A stretch of 64,000 bases of DNA from Cacajao melanocephalus (GCA_963573385.1 CAUYLG010048369.1:25565-89564); one strand, 5' to 3'. Positions 1 to 13,138 are shown, numbered from the stretch's first letter. Notes: a model not told the origin generated them from the letters alone. A program made the numbers and translations.

Positions 1-996
1 AATACCCTCTTATTAGTAAAGACTGTATATCCTGCATTAAATTAAAAATATGTTGCATATTAAGAAATTCTAGTTTTATTGGAATTATCTATTTTTTCCA
101 GGGAGTTATAGTGCTTAAATTAATTTCAATATTACAGTTTGCACTAATATTGTTGATGTTCATTCAAAGTAGGGAAATTACAAAATTTGTCTAGTTTTTA
201 GTTTTTAATTTCTGTAAGTTTTTAATTTATATATAAAAGTCTTAATGTCTAAGAAGTTACTCAATTTCTCACAATGGAAATTAGTGTGGAGAAAGTAGAG
301 AAGGGTTTGGCATAAGTACCTATAGCTCTCAGACGTGTCTATTTCTCAGCTAGATTTTCTAGCCATTATACCAAACAGTGGTAACTAGTAAGCCATCAAT
401 ACAGACAATAATTAAAATTACACCCTTTCAGTTGATTATTAAAGTGTGATGTTTTCCCTGTGAAACTCTAGGTTTAAAAAATTCTTTCATTAATCTGTTC
501 ATCATTTTTGTCTGTGAATAGTTCCTTTTATCAATCTCTCAATTTTACACTATGTAATGGAAAATATAAAATGACAAAAGTCGAGAATTTACAGATTTAC
601 CTTATTTTTTAAAAAAATTTTAATCCTGAGTTCTTCATTTACTAAATAGGAAAAGGACAAATCACTACACCATTTTGTAGCAAGTCCTGTGGTTTGGCTT
701 GCTCAGTATTATTTTTAGAATCTTTCTGGTATTCTTTTCTTTTCACCAGTACTGAGAAGCAAATACAACACATATGGGACTCCTTAGCCCTAAAGTTACA
801 AGTGTAGTTGAGTTCTGCAAATCAAGCACAACACAGGAGATTGAAATTTTCTATTTAGTTAGCCCAACGGCAACTGATTCCTGAGCCCACAACCAGAATA
901 CAGGTGTCTGTATTTGATAGGCAATTTCTTGTCTGTAACATAGCAGTGCCTTCCTTCACAGTCCAGTTCTGTGAAATGAATTTAGGTGTCACAACT
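1..996. other. Unassigned AT-rich DNA
   Basis: No gene, RNA or repeat that I can recognise. Stop codons are frequent in all frames. Confidence 0.5.
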
Positions 997-1226
997 TGTT
1001 ATGGGTGGTCTTGTTTTCCCCTCAAAATGTATATGTTGAAGTCCTAACTTCCAAAACCTCTGAATGTGACCCTGTTTGGAGATAGAGCTCATTAGGGAAG
1101 ATCCCAAGCCAGTATCATTGTGTCTTTAAAAGAAGAAATTTGGACACAGACACAGTGAGAAGAAGAGGTGACGAAAGGGAAAGGATAGCCATCTACAAGC
1201 CAACAAGAGAGGTTTGGAACAGATCT
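997..1226 (+). mobile_element. MLT1-type MaLR LTR, 5' half
   Basis: The sequence follows the 5' part of MLT1 LTRs: a TGTTATGG start, a CATATGTTGAAGTCCTAAC-like stretch, then a GGAGATAG segment, GACACAGACACAGTGAGAAG and CATCTACAAGCCAA. These LTRs belong to the non-autonomous ERVL-MaLR group. The 3' half of the MLT1 LTR is missing; a THE1/MST-type 3' half follows directly. Confidence 0.75.
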
Positions 1227-1504
1227 GTTTCCCTCATGCTGTTCTCGTGAGAGTGAGTTCTCACGAGATCTGATGGTTTAAAAGTCTGTTGCACTTCCTG
1301 CTTTGTTCTCTGTCTCTCCTGCTCTGCCACGGTCAGACGTCCTTGCTTCTCCTTCGCCTTCTGCCATGATTTTAAGTTTCTGAGGCCTCCTAGCCGTGCT
1401 TCCTGTACAGCCTGTGGAACTGTGAGTCAATTAAACCTCTTTTCTTTATAAATTACCCAGTCTCCAGTAGCCCTTTATAGCAGTATGAGAATGAACTAAT
1501 GCAG
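1227..1504 (+). mobile_element. THE1/MST-type MaLR LTR, 3' part
   Basis: Hallmarks in order are CATGCTGTTCTCGTGA, GTGAGTTCTCACGAGATCTGATGG, CCTTCTGCCATGATT, GAGTCAATTAAACCTCTTTTC, TTTATAAATTACCCAGTCTC and a GAATGAACTAAT end. AATTAAA near 1430 sits where the LTR polyadenylation region lies. The first ~90 bp of a normal THE1 LTR are absent and replaced by MLT1 sequence. Confidence 0.85.
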
Positions 1505-1849
1505 TAGTTTTAGCTTTTTTTGTTAATCTATTTTAGCTATCAAGTTAAGAATATGACTGTCAAAATTAAGTACAATAATAATATTTTCACAGGTAAATAA
1601 TTGAAAACTGAATACAAGACACCTCAATGCACTTAAGTAGTGATAAAAAATGAAACTTTCACAGGAAACTCCTCACATTTATCTCATTGGTGTATAATCA
1701 TGTGAGCAGGCTCATTCTTGCTGAGACAGGTATCACCTGTGCCAAGATAAAACTAAGACTTTTTAAAATATATTTTAGTAGTTTTCAATAAAAATATCTT
1801 CATTGAGTTAAAAACTGTTTATGTAAAATATTAGATCTAGTTTGTTTCT
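1505..1849. other. Unassigned AT-rich DNA
   Basis: Nothing recognised. Confidence 0.5.
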
Positions 1850-2345
1850 AATTAAAAACCTACAATGGCTTCTCATTTAAAATAAAATCTAAACTTCTTT
1901 TAATGACCTAAAAGATACTCTATTACTAGCCCATCCCTATCTCTCTAATTTTATATCAGACTCAATCCCACCAAATAAAGTCAAGGCATTCCATTCTTCT
2001 GTCTATTCTTCTAAGGTCCCATGCTCATTTTCTGCTGCTACTGTTTGTATTTCCCTCCTAGGCCATTGCTTTATGACTGGCCCTTTCCACATCTTTGTTT
2101 TCAATTGAAATTTAATCATTTCAAAAATCTTCCCAAGCATGCCAATTCAATGAAAGCTTCACCAAGTCACTATCACATTATTGCATCTAACCTTTCGTTA
2201 TTTAACTACAGATATGAAATTATCTTGTTTATGACATTAGCTTTGTGCATGTGTGTGTGTGCTATTTCATAAGACATGAAATAACAAAATATGCTTTTTA
2301 TTGTATTCATGGGTCTGGCACATAGTAATAATGTTTCTTTCATTA
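1850..2345 (+). mobile_element. L2 (LINE2) 3' fragment
   Basis: An old, diverged LINE2 3' end. It has the CAATGGCTTCTCATT start, an AAATAAAATCTAAACTTC stretch, a C/T-rich middle, GAAATTATCTTGTTTATGACATT and the closing GGTCTGGCACATAGTAATAATG. The open frame at 2021-2272 falls inside it and is not a gene. Confidence 0.75.
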
Positions 2346-3184
2346 ATAAGTAAATAATTACATAAATGTACAGTATTCAAATTAAACTTGTAGATGAAAT
2401 TTCAAATGGAGAATTTTCTTCCTTATTTTTAAATTTCCGCTTGACTGTACCATGTAATAGTGGTAAAAATTAAAATTTAAATGCCATTAAGGAATTTAAC
2501 AACGCTGCATTATTGAAATGATTTTATTTCAGTGATGTTTCCTGGGTCTTTATAATTTGATGCCAAATGATGATGATGAGGAGGAGGTGGTGGAAGATAC
2601 CTAAGTGCATTAATTAATCTTATGTAAACTATAGACCAAAACTATATAATGTTCTCCTAGTACATTGGCTTCCATCACCAAGTGATTAAGAGGTCCTGTC
2701 TGTCTCCTTTGATCTTCCTAATTGACTGTCCTGAGCCAGCTTAATGGAGAAATAAACTATGAGCCAGTCACACACAATTCATTCAGAAACCTTTACCTAC
2801 TCAAATGCTTTCAGTGAGAAGGAGCCAATCATAGGTGGAAAGTGGATGATCAAAATACATTTCCATACATTTAGTAAAGTAGGGGAACCAATCTGTTGTT
2901 CCACATTTACTGAAGCAAATTGAAACAAACAAAAGTGGTGCATGATGTGTAGCTACTAATTTGAACTTTTTAGCAAAGACCACTGAAGGCAGTTTAACTG
3001 GCAGGGCCAAGTATAAATCTCACCGTCCTGTCTCAGGCTAATATTTACTGTCTAGTCCTCATTTGTAGTATATTCTCTAGGAGTCTGATATCCTCTCAAT
3101 CACAGAATGCATGGCGCTAGTCCATAAAATTCATGTTATGCTAATTGGAACTGGTGTACAAGAAGTAGAAAGCTATTCTACTTA
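2346..3184. other. Unassigned DNA with a short GAT/GGA tract
   Basis: No recognised element. A short purine-rich simple tract lies at about 2563-2592. The rest is ordinary AT-rich sequence. Confidence 0.5.
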
Positions 3185-3785
3185 TTGGTAATAAGACAGA
3201 GTAGGGGTGGGACTAGGCCTCTGTTCTCTACCAGCTTTACTACAGGATGGTGGGAGGAAACCTGTGGCCAGCAAGGACCCCAGCCAGACCATCCAGACCT
3301 TGCACCATGAATCTTACTCAAAGTGCCATACCCATTGATTGTGGGACTTTGAAAACTAAAATAAGCCACATCCAAACATAGATATAATTCAGAAGAGTTA
3401 ACCTATTTGCCCCTGTTTGCACAAGTCCAGAAGAATGGCTTATCTTTAACCCCAGCCTCATTATGACTCTAAAATATTTTCCCAGAGAGGGGATTATCTA
3501 CCATTTTCTGATTATGCAGTGTATGTGCTAGCATGATTTTTCTACTGCATCTGTGCACTCTGCACCCCACCCGGCACATATAATGATACTCATCTACTTC
3601 ATGAACTATTTACGTTACCCTCCTTAGGATACCGCAATGTACTCCCCTCTGGAGTATATAAGCTTCCCTGTGCTGTCTCTAATGTCCAACCTTTCTCGGT
3701 ATTAGTCTTAATAAACCTGTCTAGGAAAAGTTTGCCTTGTTTCAAGTTAACTTCTATTACATTGAGAGCCAAGAATCTTGCATAA
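3185..3785 (+). mobile_element. Old LTR, probably ERVL class
   Basis: The layout is that of an LTR on the plus strand. A TATA box (TATATAAG, 3655-3662) is followed 48 bp later by a polyadenylation signal (AATAAA, 3710-3715) and a T/C-rich tail with TTCAAGTTAACTTCTATTAC. The 5' edge is uncertain. It lies ~250 bp upstream of an ERVL pol relic in the same orientation, so it may be the 5' LTR of that copy with gag and early pol deleted. The subfamily is not identified. Confidence 0.5.
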
Positions 3786-4039
3786 GTGACATATGTCATA
3801 CAGTGGAAAATAAATCTCAAAAAATGTGGGAGCTTCCTTACCCCATACAATTTCCAGGTATGAGTAGTCTGTGACATATTAAAACATTTCACCAAAAAAG
3901 GACAAATTCACACTTTTGTCTCTGGCACTACCCTACCACTAAGAAAGAGGAAAGCTTCTTAGTAAACAGTTTTGTTTTTGAAGGCCCATACCTCTCTCAC
4001 TGAAAGGCTTTCAGTTTTGAGAGTAGTGGGAGAGCAAGA

Positions 4040-5160
4040 GAACAGTATGCATTATGTCAGTGACGTAGTATAAGCTCCTCTATCAATTGGACCATATGAC
4101 TGAGGAGACCCAATAGTGCTTGAAATGTAAGACTCAGGTAAGTTTGATATATGGAGCAAGCCTTTAGCAGGTCACTATGGGTGAATCCAGCATAGACCTT
4201 TAGGGTTTTGAAGTAAACACATGCCATCCTTAGCCAATACAAGATAGCCCTTTGAGAAACATCTTTTGAGTCATAATGGCACCATAATATGAGACCATGG
4301 GCCACAACATGTACTAGGAGTTTTTCTAATCTTCTATACCTTAAGGTTAGATATATGGAGAGCTATTCTATCAACAAGTGAAAATGGTACATGCATACTA
4401 AAGCCTTACAAATATTCTGAAGGGACAAATAATTTGCATAAACAAGTGGTTAAGCATGTTTCTTGCTTCTCACGCCACACTGGGAACCTCTAGAGGAGAC
4501 TATGACAAGCAGACGAATAAGAGAATTTAATGCTGTAAAAAATATAGTTCTACTTAATTTACCAACAACATCAAATGGACATTTGTAACGTTATATCCCC
4601 CGCTCATGGGTAACTCTATGAACAGGAGTGAGTGGAAATCCCCTCAGTGGCTGAAGATCTGCCTGTTATTTGGCCTAAAAAATGGAAGGCTGAGCTATGG
4701 ATATACACTGATTTATAGACAATGGCTAATGATTTGGATGGACGGCCAAGACCTTAGAATAATTTGATTAGATAAGTGCTGGCAAGGAGGCTGTGGAAAG
4801 AATTATGTGGATTAACATCTTTGAATGGCCTCAAAGAGTTATGTATTTGTTTACCCTGAAAATGCTTACTAAACAGCATCTTCAGAAGACAAGTATTTTA
4901 ATAATCAGTTGGGCAAGATGATCCTTTCTGTGGATATCAGCCAGCTTCTCTTTCCAGTCATCCCTGTTTTTCTGCAAATAGCTCAGTAAAAATGTGGCTA
5001 TGGATACAGGGTTATGGCTATGAAAGTTAGTCATGTTATCAGAAACATCTAGGCTGAAAATATACAGGGTGACCTTAGCTATTGCTATTTTCCCAGGCTG
5101 CCTATAGTGAAATCAAAGAGCCCTTGATATAGCACTGTACCTCAATAGCACAGAGCCTGT
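4040..5160 (+). mobile_element. ERVL-type endogenous retrovirus pol relic
   Basis: Nucleotide phrasing follows the HERV-L class pol gene from the reverse transcriptase C-terminal/RNase H part toward integrase. Examples are the 'tagtgcttgaaatgt' block near 4110, 'gacctttagggttttg' near 4194, the CACTGAT...GGCTAATG...GGATGG block (RNase H) near 4708-4742, and 'taataatcagttgggcaaga' near 4899. The frame is broken by many stops and indels, so nothing is translatable. It is an ancient mammalian insertion whose 3' end fades out beyond about 5160. Confidence 0.65.
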
Positions 5161-6358
5161 TACATGGAAACATTAAATATATTTGAAAAGTTTCATTATT
5201 GATAGAGCCATGTGTTATTCTGTCTGGAATGGATGGTTAATCTGCATTTGTTTACATTTCCTGTATGAAATACTTCTTCTGATATCACCACCTGTGATGT
5301 TAAGTGTGTTCACCATCATCATCTACCACATAACACTTCTTCTGACCAGGAAAATAATTTTAAATTAATGAAGAGTGGAATTTGGCTTATTCTTATGGAT
5401 GTTTGCTGTTGAACCATATGCCCTATCATTCTGAAATAGCTACCCTGTTAGAATATTTAAATGTTCTTTTAAACGGTAAGTTACACTGCAGACTAAGTGG
5501 CACCTTGTAGTGTTGGGATCTCCAGGAGGCAAAATATGTTCTGAATTAGTGACTAGTATAAAGTGTTGTTTCTTCCATATTGTGCCAAGATAACAATATT
5601 TGGATTGTGCTGAAATTTACTGTATAAACTGGATAAACTGAAGACTACCAGTGGCTTTCCTGGAAGCCACTTCCCTAAATGTTCCAAGTTAGCATCATCC
5701 CAAAAACGTACCCCAAAGTTTGAAAGGTAGAAGTGAAACAGTAGCCATAAATCTTTGGAAGGTTGTCACTGTTAGATATGGTTAATGACAGATGCCACAA
5801 TGACCAGTTCTTCAAACTTATCGTTGTTCTTTACACTTCAACCTGCTGCTGTCTTTTTAAGGCAGATAAAGAGCAGGCCTGATCCACAAACATATGTGTG
5901 GCCATATATCTAAAGGAGTGATGATTACATACCACTATTTCCCATCGCCCTCTCCACAGGTCTCTCCTTTACAGTTGCACTGTGTTTGCAGCTAGATGTG
6001 TTTGGATTATTGGTTTCCTTGCAAAGTTGTACTTTCAACTTGATGAAATATTAGATTTCATCTAGATTCTCAGCTCCTGACCTTTCTTTTCTTATAGCAC
6101 TATTTAGAAACTGTATAATTGTAAACTCTATCTCTGTCCCTTTGAGTTGTAAACCTTTATAAAATGTCTCTTGCCAGTCTTACAACCCAGGAATATTTTT
6201 CTCAAAGACCAGGGCAATCTTTTTGAAGGGTAATAATCAAGGAATATAATAATGCCTCTATTTGCCAGTCTCTGTGGGAAGTTAGTAACCTAACTTGATG
6301 GGTTCCAATTAGAAAATTTAGATGGCCTAATCCTATTTGCAAACCCAGGAATAACTCA
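5161..6358. other. Unassigned DNA
   Basis: No clear element. It could be the badly decayed 3' part of the ERVL copy upstream, but I see no motif that proves it. Confidence 0.4.
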
Positions 6359-6363
6359 ATGTG

Positions 6364-6720
6364 TGTATTAGTCTGTTCTGAAGCTGCTAATAAAGACAGA
6401 CCAGAGACTGGGTAATTTATAAAGCAAAGAGCTTTAATAGACTCACAGTTCCACATGGCTGGCTGGGGATCTCACAGTTATGGCAGAAGGTAAATGAGGA
6501 GCAAAGTCACATCTTACATGGTGGCAAACAAGGGCATGTGCAGGGAAACTCCCCTTTATAAAACCATCAGATCTCATGAGACTTATTCACTATCACAAGA
6601 ACAGTATGGGAAAAACCCACCTCTGTGATTCAATTACCTCCTACCTGTCCCTCTCAAACACATGGCATTATAACAATTAGAGGTGAGGTTTGGGAAGGAA
6701 CACAGAGCCAAGCCATATCA
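6364..6720 (-). mobile_element. Solo MST-type MaLR LTR with 5-bp TSD
   Basis: A complete 357-bp LTR on the minus strand. The plus strand reads TGTATTAGTCTGTTC, then CTGGGTAATTTATAAAG, ACCATCAGATCTCATGAGA and a closing AGCCATATCA. It is bounded by a perfect 5-bp TSD, ATGTG at 6359-6363 and 6721-6725, the size expected for ERVL-MaLR. No internal region remains, so it is a solo LTR from LTR-LTR recombination. Confidence 0.93.
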
Positions 6721-6725
6721 ATGTG

Positions 6726-8470
6726 CTTGAAATATCCTGTGGATCAACCTTCCTCCAACATCCTCTAGTACATTTCCAGTAGCTCACCTATTACTAAAAA
6801 ACTTTCTTGCCTTTTTTCAGTGGAGTTGAGTTCAGAATGAGTTATGGTCTTTTTTTTTCATCCTACAATAGGCTTAGATAAGTCTTCCTATCCTGTTTAA
6901 TTTTTTCGGGTACAATTTTTTCTTTTACACCATAAATCAAGCTGACATAGTAGAACTAATCATAAGCAGAGGATGAACATCCTACACAAAAACCTTTGTC
7001 ATGCATTGTTCATGCTCAGTGCAGAGGTTGTTAGTTTTACTACCTGTAGCCACTTCAGCATTGCAGTCATCAAGAATAGTGGTGAAAGTTCTGTGTTGAG
7101 TAAATGAAACGTCTCAACATGAGGGCAGCACTTTTTCCAGAAACCCATCAGAGTGACATAGAGTGACAGCTGTCCCTGCAAATTTGGAGAGAACGAAGGG
7201 ATGGGACAAAAGGGAAATTAAAAAAAAAATTGAGAGACTAAATATCTATTTAAAATGCTAAGCTTACTTAAAAGTGAGGTAACAGTTACAATTTCCAGCT
7301 CTTCAAAATCCAGGATAGACTTAGAATGAAAAGAAAGAGATGTCCCATTAATGATTTTATTTTGATTATATTCTGTCTTTTCTACTAATTTTTAAATGTG
7401 ACTTCTAGAAAACTTAAGCTTACGTTTGTGACTTTCATTACATTTTTGGAGGGAAGGACTACTTTGAGCACTTAATCTTCCTCTGGGGAATTTCCCTCTT
7501 ATAATGATGTCTTATTTGCAAGGTGTGGCTCATTATCACTCCAGAATAATTAGCATGTAATATTTGTTTGGAGTACTTTGTTATCACCTAAAGTAAGACA
7601 AGGCTATTATCTTTGCACCACAGAATGGAGTAAAGGTGTATTCTGGCCTAGATGTAAAACAGAAATTGAGACACATATTCGTTTTGGTTTTATTTGTTAA
7701 AAGGCTGTTACCTGGTAGAAAAATTTATTTGATTCATCATGACATGGTCATTGAACACTATGGTAATTAATATTTTTCCTGAACTTTATCCTCTGTGTGT
7801 TTATAAATTGAAATATACTGGTTAAATCATTATTGGATATTGCCTAACTACAACAGTAAGTTTAATTATGTGCATGGATCAATGAAAACTAGTTTTTTTT
7901 AAAAAATTAGAAACTTGTAGAATCTATAATCTTTTAAAACATCTAGAAACTTGTGTTTATTAAAAACAATTGCCATACTTGAACTTCAGGTATTTTAAAT
8001 TTTGAATGTCTAAGAGAATTATGAACACCACAGATTACCATGTGCAACTCAGCTTCTAAAATTCTGAATCAGAATTTATGGACTTTAAATAATTATTAAT
8101 TTCATGGTAAATCTCTGATAATACCTATTTGATGGGAAGATTTGCAGCTCACTGAGCTTTGGAGAAAAAAGCTAATAAAAGCAATAGTAAAAAAAAGCTA
8201 TAAGATTTTACTAGATAGAAGTCCAAGTTATTTATTCATTGGATTGAAACAACTGACAATAGTAGGAAAGCTAAATGTAAAAGTTTTGAGTTTCTAAATA
8301 TAAATGCACAGACTCTTATAATTCTGTTAAACTATATTTTTACTGACATTTTCAATAGATAACTGACACCAGATTTACAGCGGTCTTACTGAAATGCAAT
8401 CTAATTATTTTCTTTTGCACTTAAATTTAAATTTCTTCATTAATTTTGAACATATTTACATGTCAACCAA
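6726..8470. other. Unassigned AT-rich DNA
   Basis: Nothing recognised with confidence. Short A and T runs occur, but there is no credible ORF or repeat boundary. Confidence 0.5.
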
Positions 8471-8538
8471 GTTTAAACTATTTAGCATATCATTTTTTTC
8501 AACTGTTTAAACTATTTAGTATATCATTTTTTTCAATT
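8471..8538. repeat. 34-bp tandem duplication (2 copies)
   Basis: Copies at 8471-8504 and 8505-8538, each starting GTTTAAACTATTTAG and ending in a T run plus CAACT or CAATT. They differ at two positions. It looks like a simple local duplication by slippage. Confidence 0.9.
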
Positions 8539-10564
8539 GTAATTGTGTATCATACATTCAGTTTACCCTTAAAGTAGCTTTTCCTATAGGAGGGTCAGAA
8601 AAAATATGGCACTTAGGACAAATCAGACTTTATTTTTTAAATAACAGTGTATTATTAGAATATTCTTATAATTTTTAGAAAAGCATTCTATGGTTAAATT
8701 TTCTCTATAATGGGGTTCAGAACATGTTACCCCAAATGTAACACAGTGGCATATTTAATATTTTATGTTGAAAACATTTCAGTGAAATCATGGAAGCAGA
8801 AAGATAACTGTCACCTTCCTTTTCTACCTATCCCCTGAATCAGGCAGTAGAAAAAATGAAGGGTGTCTTGACATTTCAAAGAGCAGTATTCAGGAGACCT
8901 TTACGTGAAAAGTACCTTCCCAATTGTTGGATAAAAGGAGCATCCTTAGGCCCAAAGACAAAAAGTCACAGAGAAGAATCTGAACAGGTCCTAAGTTTTC
9001 CGATTTATTGTCAGATCCAACCCTTTTGGCCTATTATATTTCTCTGCATCTATCCAGTCTTCATCAAGACTACCATAATAAATACTCAAATTTAACTATT
9101 TCTTTGAGTCTTATTTTCCTTATGAATGCTTCCATGTCACATACAACTTATGTTAAATACATTTATGTGTTTTTACTTTGTTAAGCGGTTACTTGTTATA
9201 CGGGCCTTAGCCATAAGCCTAGAATGGGTAAGGAAAACATATCTTTCCTCCTCTTCAGCTACAAAAGCAAAGTTAAATAGTTCTAACAGATACTCTGCAG
9301 CCTGTAAAACTTGAATTATTTCCTAATTGGCCTTTGTCAGAAAAAAGACTTGGCAACCGCCATCATGGAGGGTGGTTTGGTTTATCCACCTAAGGTTACT
9401 ATGTCCTCCCTCTCTACTCCTATCTTACTTCCTATACATTTCTTTTTCAAAGAAAACTCTTTGAAAGATAAATAGTTGCTTAATGAATAACTTTGATTAC
9501 TAAGATAGAAAGAATAAATTCTAAAGGTATATTTAGACATTTGTTTCTCTATTGAAGGGGTTTGTTGTTCTATTAGCTGTATTCATTAGTTTGGTAATTC
9601 TGTGTTCTTTCATACATCTTACTATTTTAAACGGAAGAAAATTATGAAATACCTGATCGTAAAGAACAACACATTCAATTATGTGGGCTGCAATGATCGG
9701 TCATATTGACCAAGCATTCAATTGCTAAGCCTCTCACCAAATTGAATTATTTCTTGAATGGATCATATTAATTGCTTTTCTATCATAATATCCACCTTCA
9801 GGATATGTGGTATACTCCTACATCCATGTAAATGGCCTTCTTAAATATTAATGAGGACTGCCATATATATAAAATTATCTTTATTCTACTATTGCTGAGA
9901 AAATAGAATGCATTGTGTACTGTATGTTTTACACGTACGACTTCATTAAGTCTATACATAAATATGAATTGAACCTGAAGCAGGGAAAGGTGTCAAAGAC
10001 CAGAACTCATGTAGCTTAATTTAAATAGCAATGGTCTGACTCCCTATTTTCTGCACTTACACACCACTCATATTGTTTCTAAATCACAGCTATTTTAGAG
10101 TATCTGGCAAGACCACCAGGAAATTTTAGCAAACAGAGCTATTAAGATAATTGTCTAAATGGGTTGAATCAATCAATCAACTCTTAGTTATTTAAAGGTT
10201 GCTTATTTGGCTCTTTATGCTCTCCCTTTTCTCTCTGGCTTTCTGCCTTTGGCCATTTCATTGCTCTTTAGCACTGCCATTAGAGATTTGGCATAAAAAG
10301 ATAAAATAAAAGATGAAAACTATATGAGACGATTTAATTGCCCAATAGACTTAGCAATTCTTATATATTCCTTCAGGGGTATAGGATGACTTTGAACTAT
10401 CTCACCAACTTATTCGGGTCACATACTTTTTAGCATTATATATTTTGTTCATCAGAAAATAGACATAGGAAAGTCCAAATGAACCTACTTCAAATTACAA
10501 AATCTACCATTTCAAATGTTTTCAATCTATTAAGATCTTTGACTAACCAATTAATTTTGATTAT
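8539..10564. other. Unassigned AT-rich DNA
   Basis: No element named. An AATAAA at about 9078 and a slightly GC-richer stretch at 8800-9300 could hint at a decayed LTR, but I cannot identify one. Confidence 0.4.
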
Positions 10565-11197
10565 TATATTTATTTTATATTGCACTTTTTCATCAAATTT
10601 TGCATATGATAAAATTTACCCATTTCAATGAACTCATTTCAAGTGAATTTTAGTAACTACAATGAGTGGTGGGACCATTAACATAAATTGATTTTTAAGC
10701 AATCTTATTCCCCCATTAAGATCTCACATACCAATAAATCCCCACTCTCACAGCCAGTCCTAGTCACCTGCTAATCTATTTTCTGTTTGTATAAAGTTTC
10801 CTCTTCTGAATGGTTTATGTAAATGACTCACACAGCACTTTGTGTCTGGCTTAATTTAAAGTATTGTTTATGATGTTTATCCTGGCTTCTTTAACATAAT
10901 ATTTATGACATTTATCCATAGTGTAGTGTGTGTCAGTAGTTTGTTCTTTATTGTTAAATATTATGCCTTTTTATCAGCATCCCATGTTGTGTCCATCCAT
11001 CGACCATTTGATGGCATTTAGATAAATTCTAGTTTTTGGCTATTATGAATAATGCCGCTGTGAACATGTATGTCCTTGTGGACATGTTTTCATTTCTCTT
11101 AGGTATATACTTCTGAGTGGAATTGCTGGGTCATATATTAGTTTTGCTTTTCCTATTTTGAGAAACTACCAAACTGTTTTCTAAAGCTGGTTGTAAT
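10565..11197 (-). mobile_element. L1M 3' fragment (minus strand)
   Basis: Reverse-strand 3' end of an old L1. It runs from the 3'-UTR-like AAAATTTACCCATTTCAATG, through CTAATCTATTTTCTGT, GTGTCTGGCTT, 'tggctattatgaataatgc', 'ggaattgctgggtcat' and 'accaaactgttttctaaagc'. The consensus text appears to resume near 14495, so this L1 was probably split by later L1 insertions. Confidence 0.85.
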
Positions 11198-11929
11198 TGA
11201 TTTTTATACATTAGTATAATTAATAGTATAATATTTTTCTGAGCTACAGTAACATTTATTTGAGCTATAATATTGATCTAATATGTGCAAATACAAATTT
11301 TCACAATGGTTCTTGACAAATTTTATATATTACTTTAGAAAATATCATTAAATCTAATTTTGTAGGACTAACAGATGCATTTGTAAGATATTAAATGTGT
11401 ATGGAGAACTTGATCTGAAAATGTCATGCGACTTGGTAGAATTTTAATAATTAATGTTACTTGATAATTTTAATAATTAAATGCAAATAATTACATATTT
11501 GAAAAAATTTTTAAATTAGAAATAAAAAGTTTGCATATGTACTCAACAAACACCTGAATAACTTTAAGGCATTCTCTGTATTCCAAAAGTGTTCCTTTGG
11601 AAAAAGTAATAACTAATACACCAACTAAAGTATATCAATACCCAAAATCAGAAACCTAAAAAGTTTCTGATCAGTTGATGGCAAAGTAACTTATATTAGA
11701 CATAACAATACTGCATATAATATTTATAAACTCTTCAGGGGAAATCATGTTTTAAGGCATTGGAGAGTAACCCACAGCTTCTGTCACTGGAGAGTATATA
11801 ACATTAGAAAAAAAAATGCACTGGTTAAGACTTAGGTTTACATGAGAGCTCTTCCCAGTCTACTTTGGAGGAACAGCTATAGTTTCTTTATAATAGATGT
11901 CCTGTAAACATAAAAACAGTTTGAAAGTT
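11198..11929. other. Unassigned AT-rich DNA with a small hairpin
   Basis: No recognised element. A perfect 9-bp stem with a 7-nt loop (ATCAGAAAC...GTTTCTGAT) lies near 11647-11671. The region may belong to the 5' part of the L1M that follows. Confidence 0.4.
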
Positions 11930-13138
11930 AAAGAATGAAAAAACAGATATGCTAATTCTAAACAAAAGAAAACTAATACAGAAATACTAAAACAGACAAT
12001 GCAAAACTTAGAATACAGAGCATTAAATCACAGAAAAAGAGAGAATATTCTTAAATTAAAAGATTTTATCAAAACAGCCTAACATTCACACCCCAAATTA
12101 GAGTTTAAAGCCACATAAAACAAAAATTTGCAGAACAAAAGTTTTTAGATAAAGTCTACAATCATAAGTAGGAAATGAATACCCTTCTTAGTAATCAATA
12201 AAAGTAAAATAAAATATTTCTTAAAAACACAGAAGTAAAGATGTGGAACATTCGCACAATTCTACCAACCAACCTGATCTCATTCATATTTCTAGAATCC
12301 TTTATTAAACTTTTGTGGAATATATGTTATTTTCCAGTTCATGTAGAACATTGATGAAAACAGATAATATTCTGGGTCATAAAATGTCTTACAAGAAGTA
12401 AATCATACTGAAATACTGAGTATATTATTTGATTAAAAGTTAATTAAACTAAAAACGAATCAAAATAAAATTGCCAAGCAAATTCCTCAATAATGAAGTA
12501 AAATTATGCATTCAAATACATCAGTAGGTAAAAAGAATTGCAGTAGAAATTAGAAAGCATTTCAAAAAGAATATAACATATAACAAATACTACAGTATTC
12601 TTTACAAAATAATATATAGCTTGATTTGCTTACATTAAAAAATAAGAAAGCTTTAAAAATCAATGGTTTAGGCTTTCATTTTAAGCAATTAGAAGGAAAG
12701 CAAATTTAACACAAAATAGAGGAAAATGTAAAACTGGAATAAAAATAGAAAAATAGAGAAAATTATCAAAGGTGATATTTTAATAATAACAATAAAGCAA
12801 ATTCCCATGTATACTTATTTGAAAAAAGCAGAATAAACACACATGTAACAATCATTAAAAAGACATTAAAAACATACTCTCAACAATGTGATGTCAATAT
12901 ATCCTGCAAATTAAATGAGATGGTCAAATCCATTGAAAGACACTGCTTAAAAAATGAATGCAAATAGAAATAGAAAATGTGAACAGCCCTATATATATTA
13001 AAATTTGAATAAGCAGGATAATTTAAAAGAAAGAACAAGTTGAGAATTTCTACTGTCCTCTATTAACATGTAATTGCAATAAAGCAAGAAGAAATACAAA
13101 TGTCATAAGGAGCACAAAGTAAAAATTAAAACGGTGTT
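11930..13138 (+). mobile_element. L1M ORF2 fragment (plus strand)
   Basis: Degenerate L1 ORF2 in the sense direction. Recognisable blocks are 'atattctgggtcataaaa' (endonuclease part, ~12367), an AATTAAACTAAAAACGAATCAA block, GGTAAAAAGAATTG, and 'gaacagccctatata' (~12982) just upstream of the reverse transcriptase part. Many stops and indels; no protein is made. Confidence 0.75.

Noticed and set aside
3655..3715. TATA box plus AATAAA as a host gene promoter and terminator
   Set aside because: The 48-bp spacing and surroundings are those of an LTR; no exon or CpG island follows.
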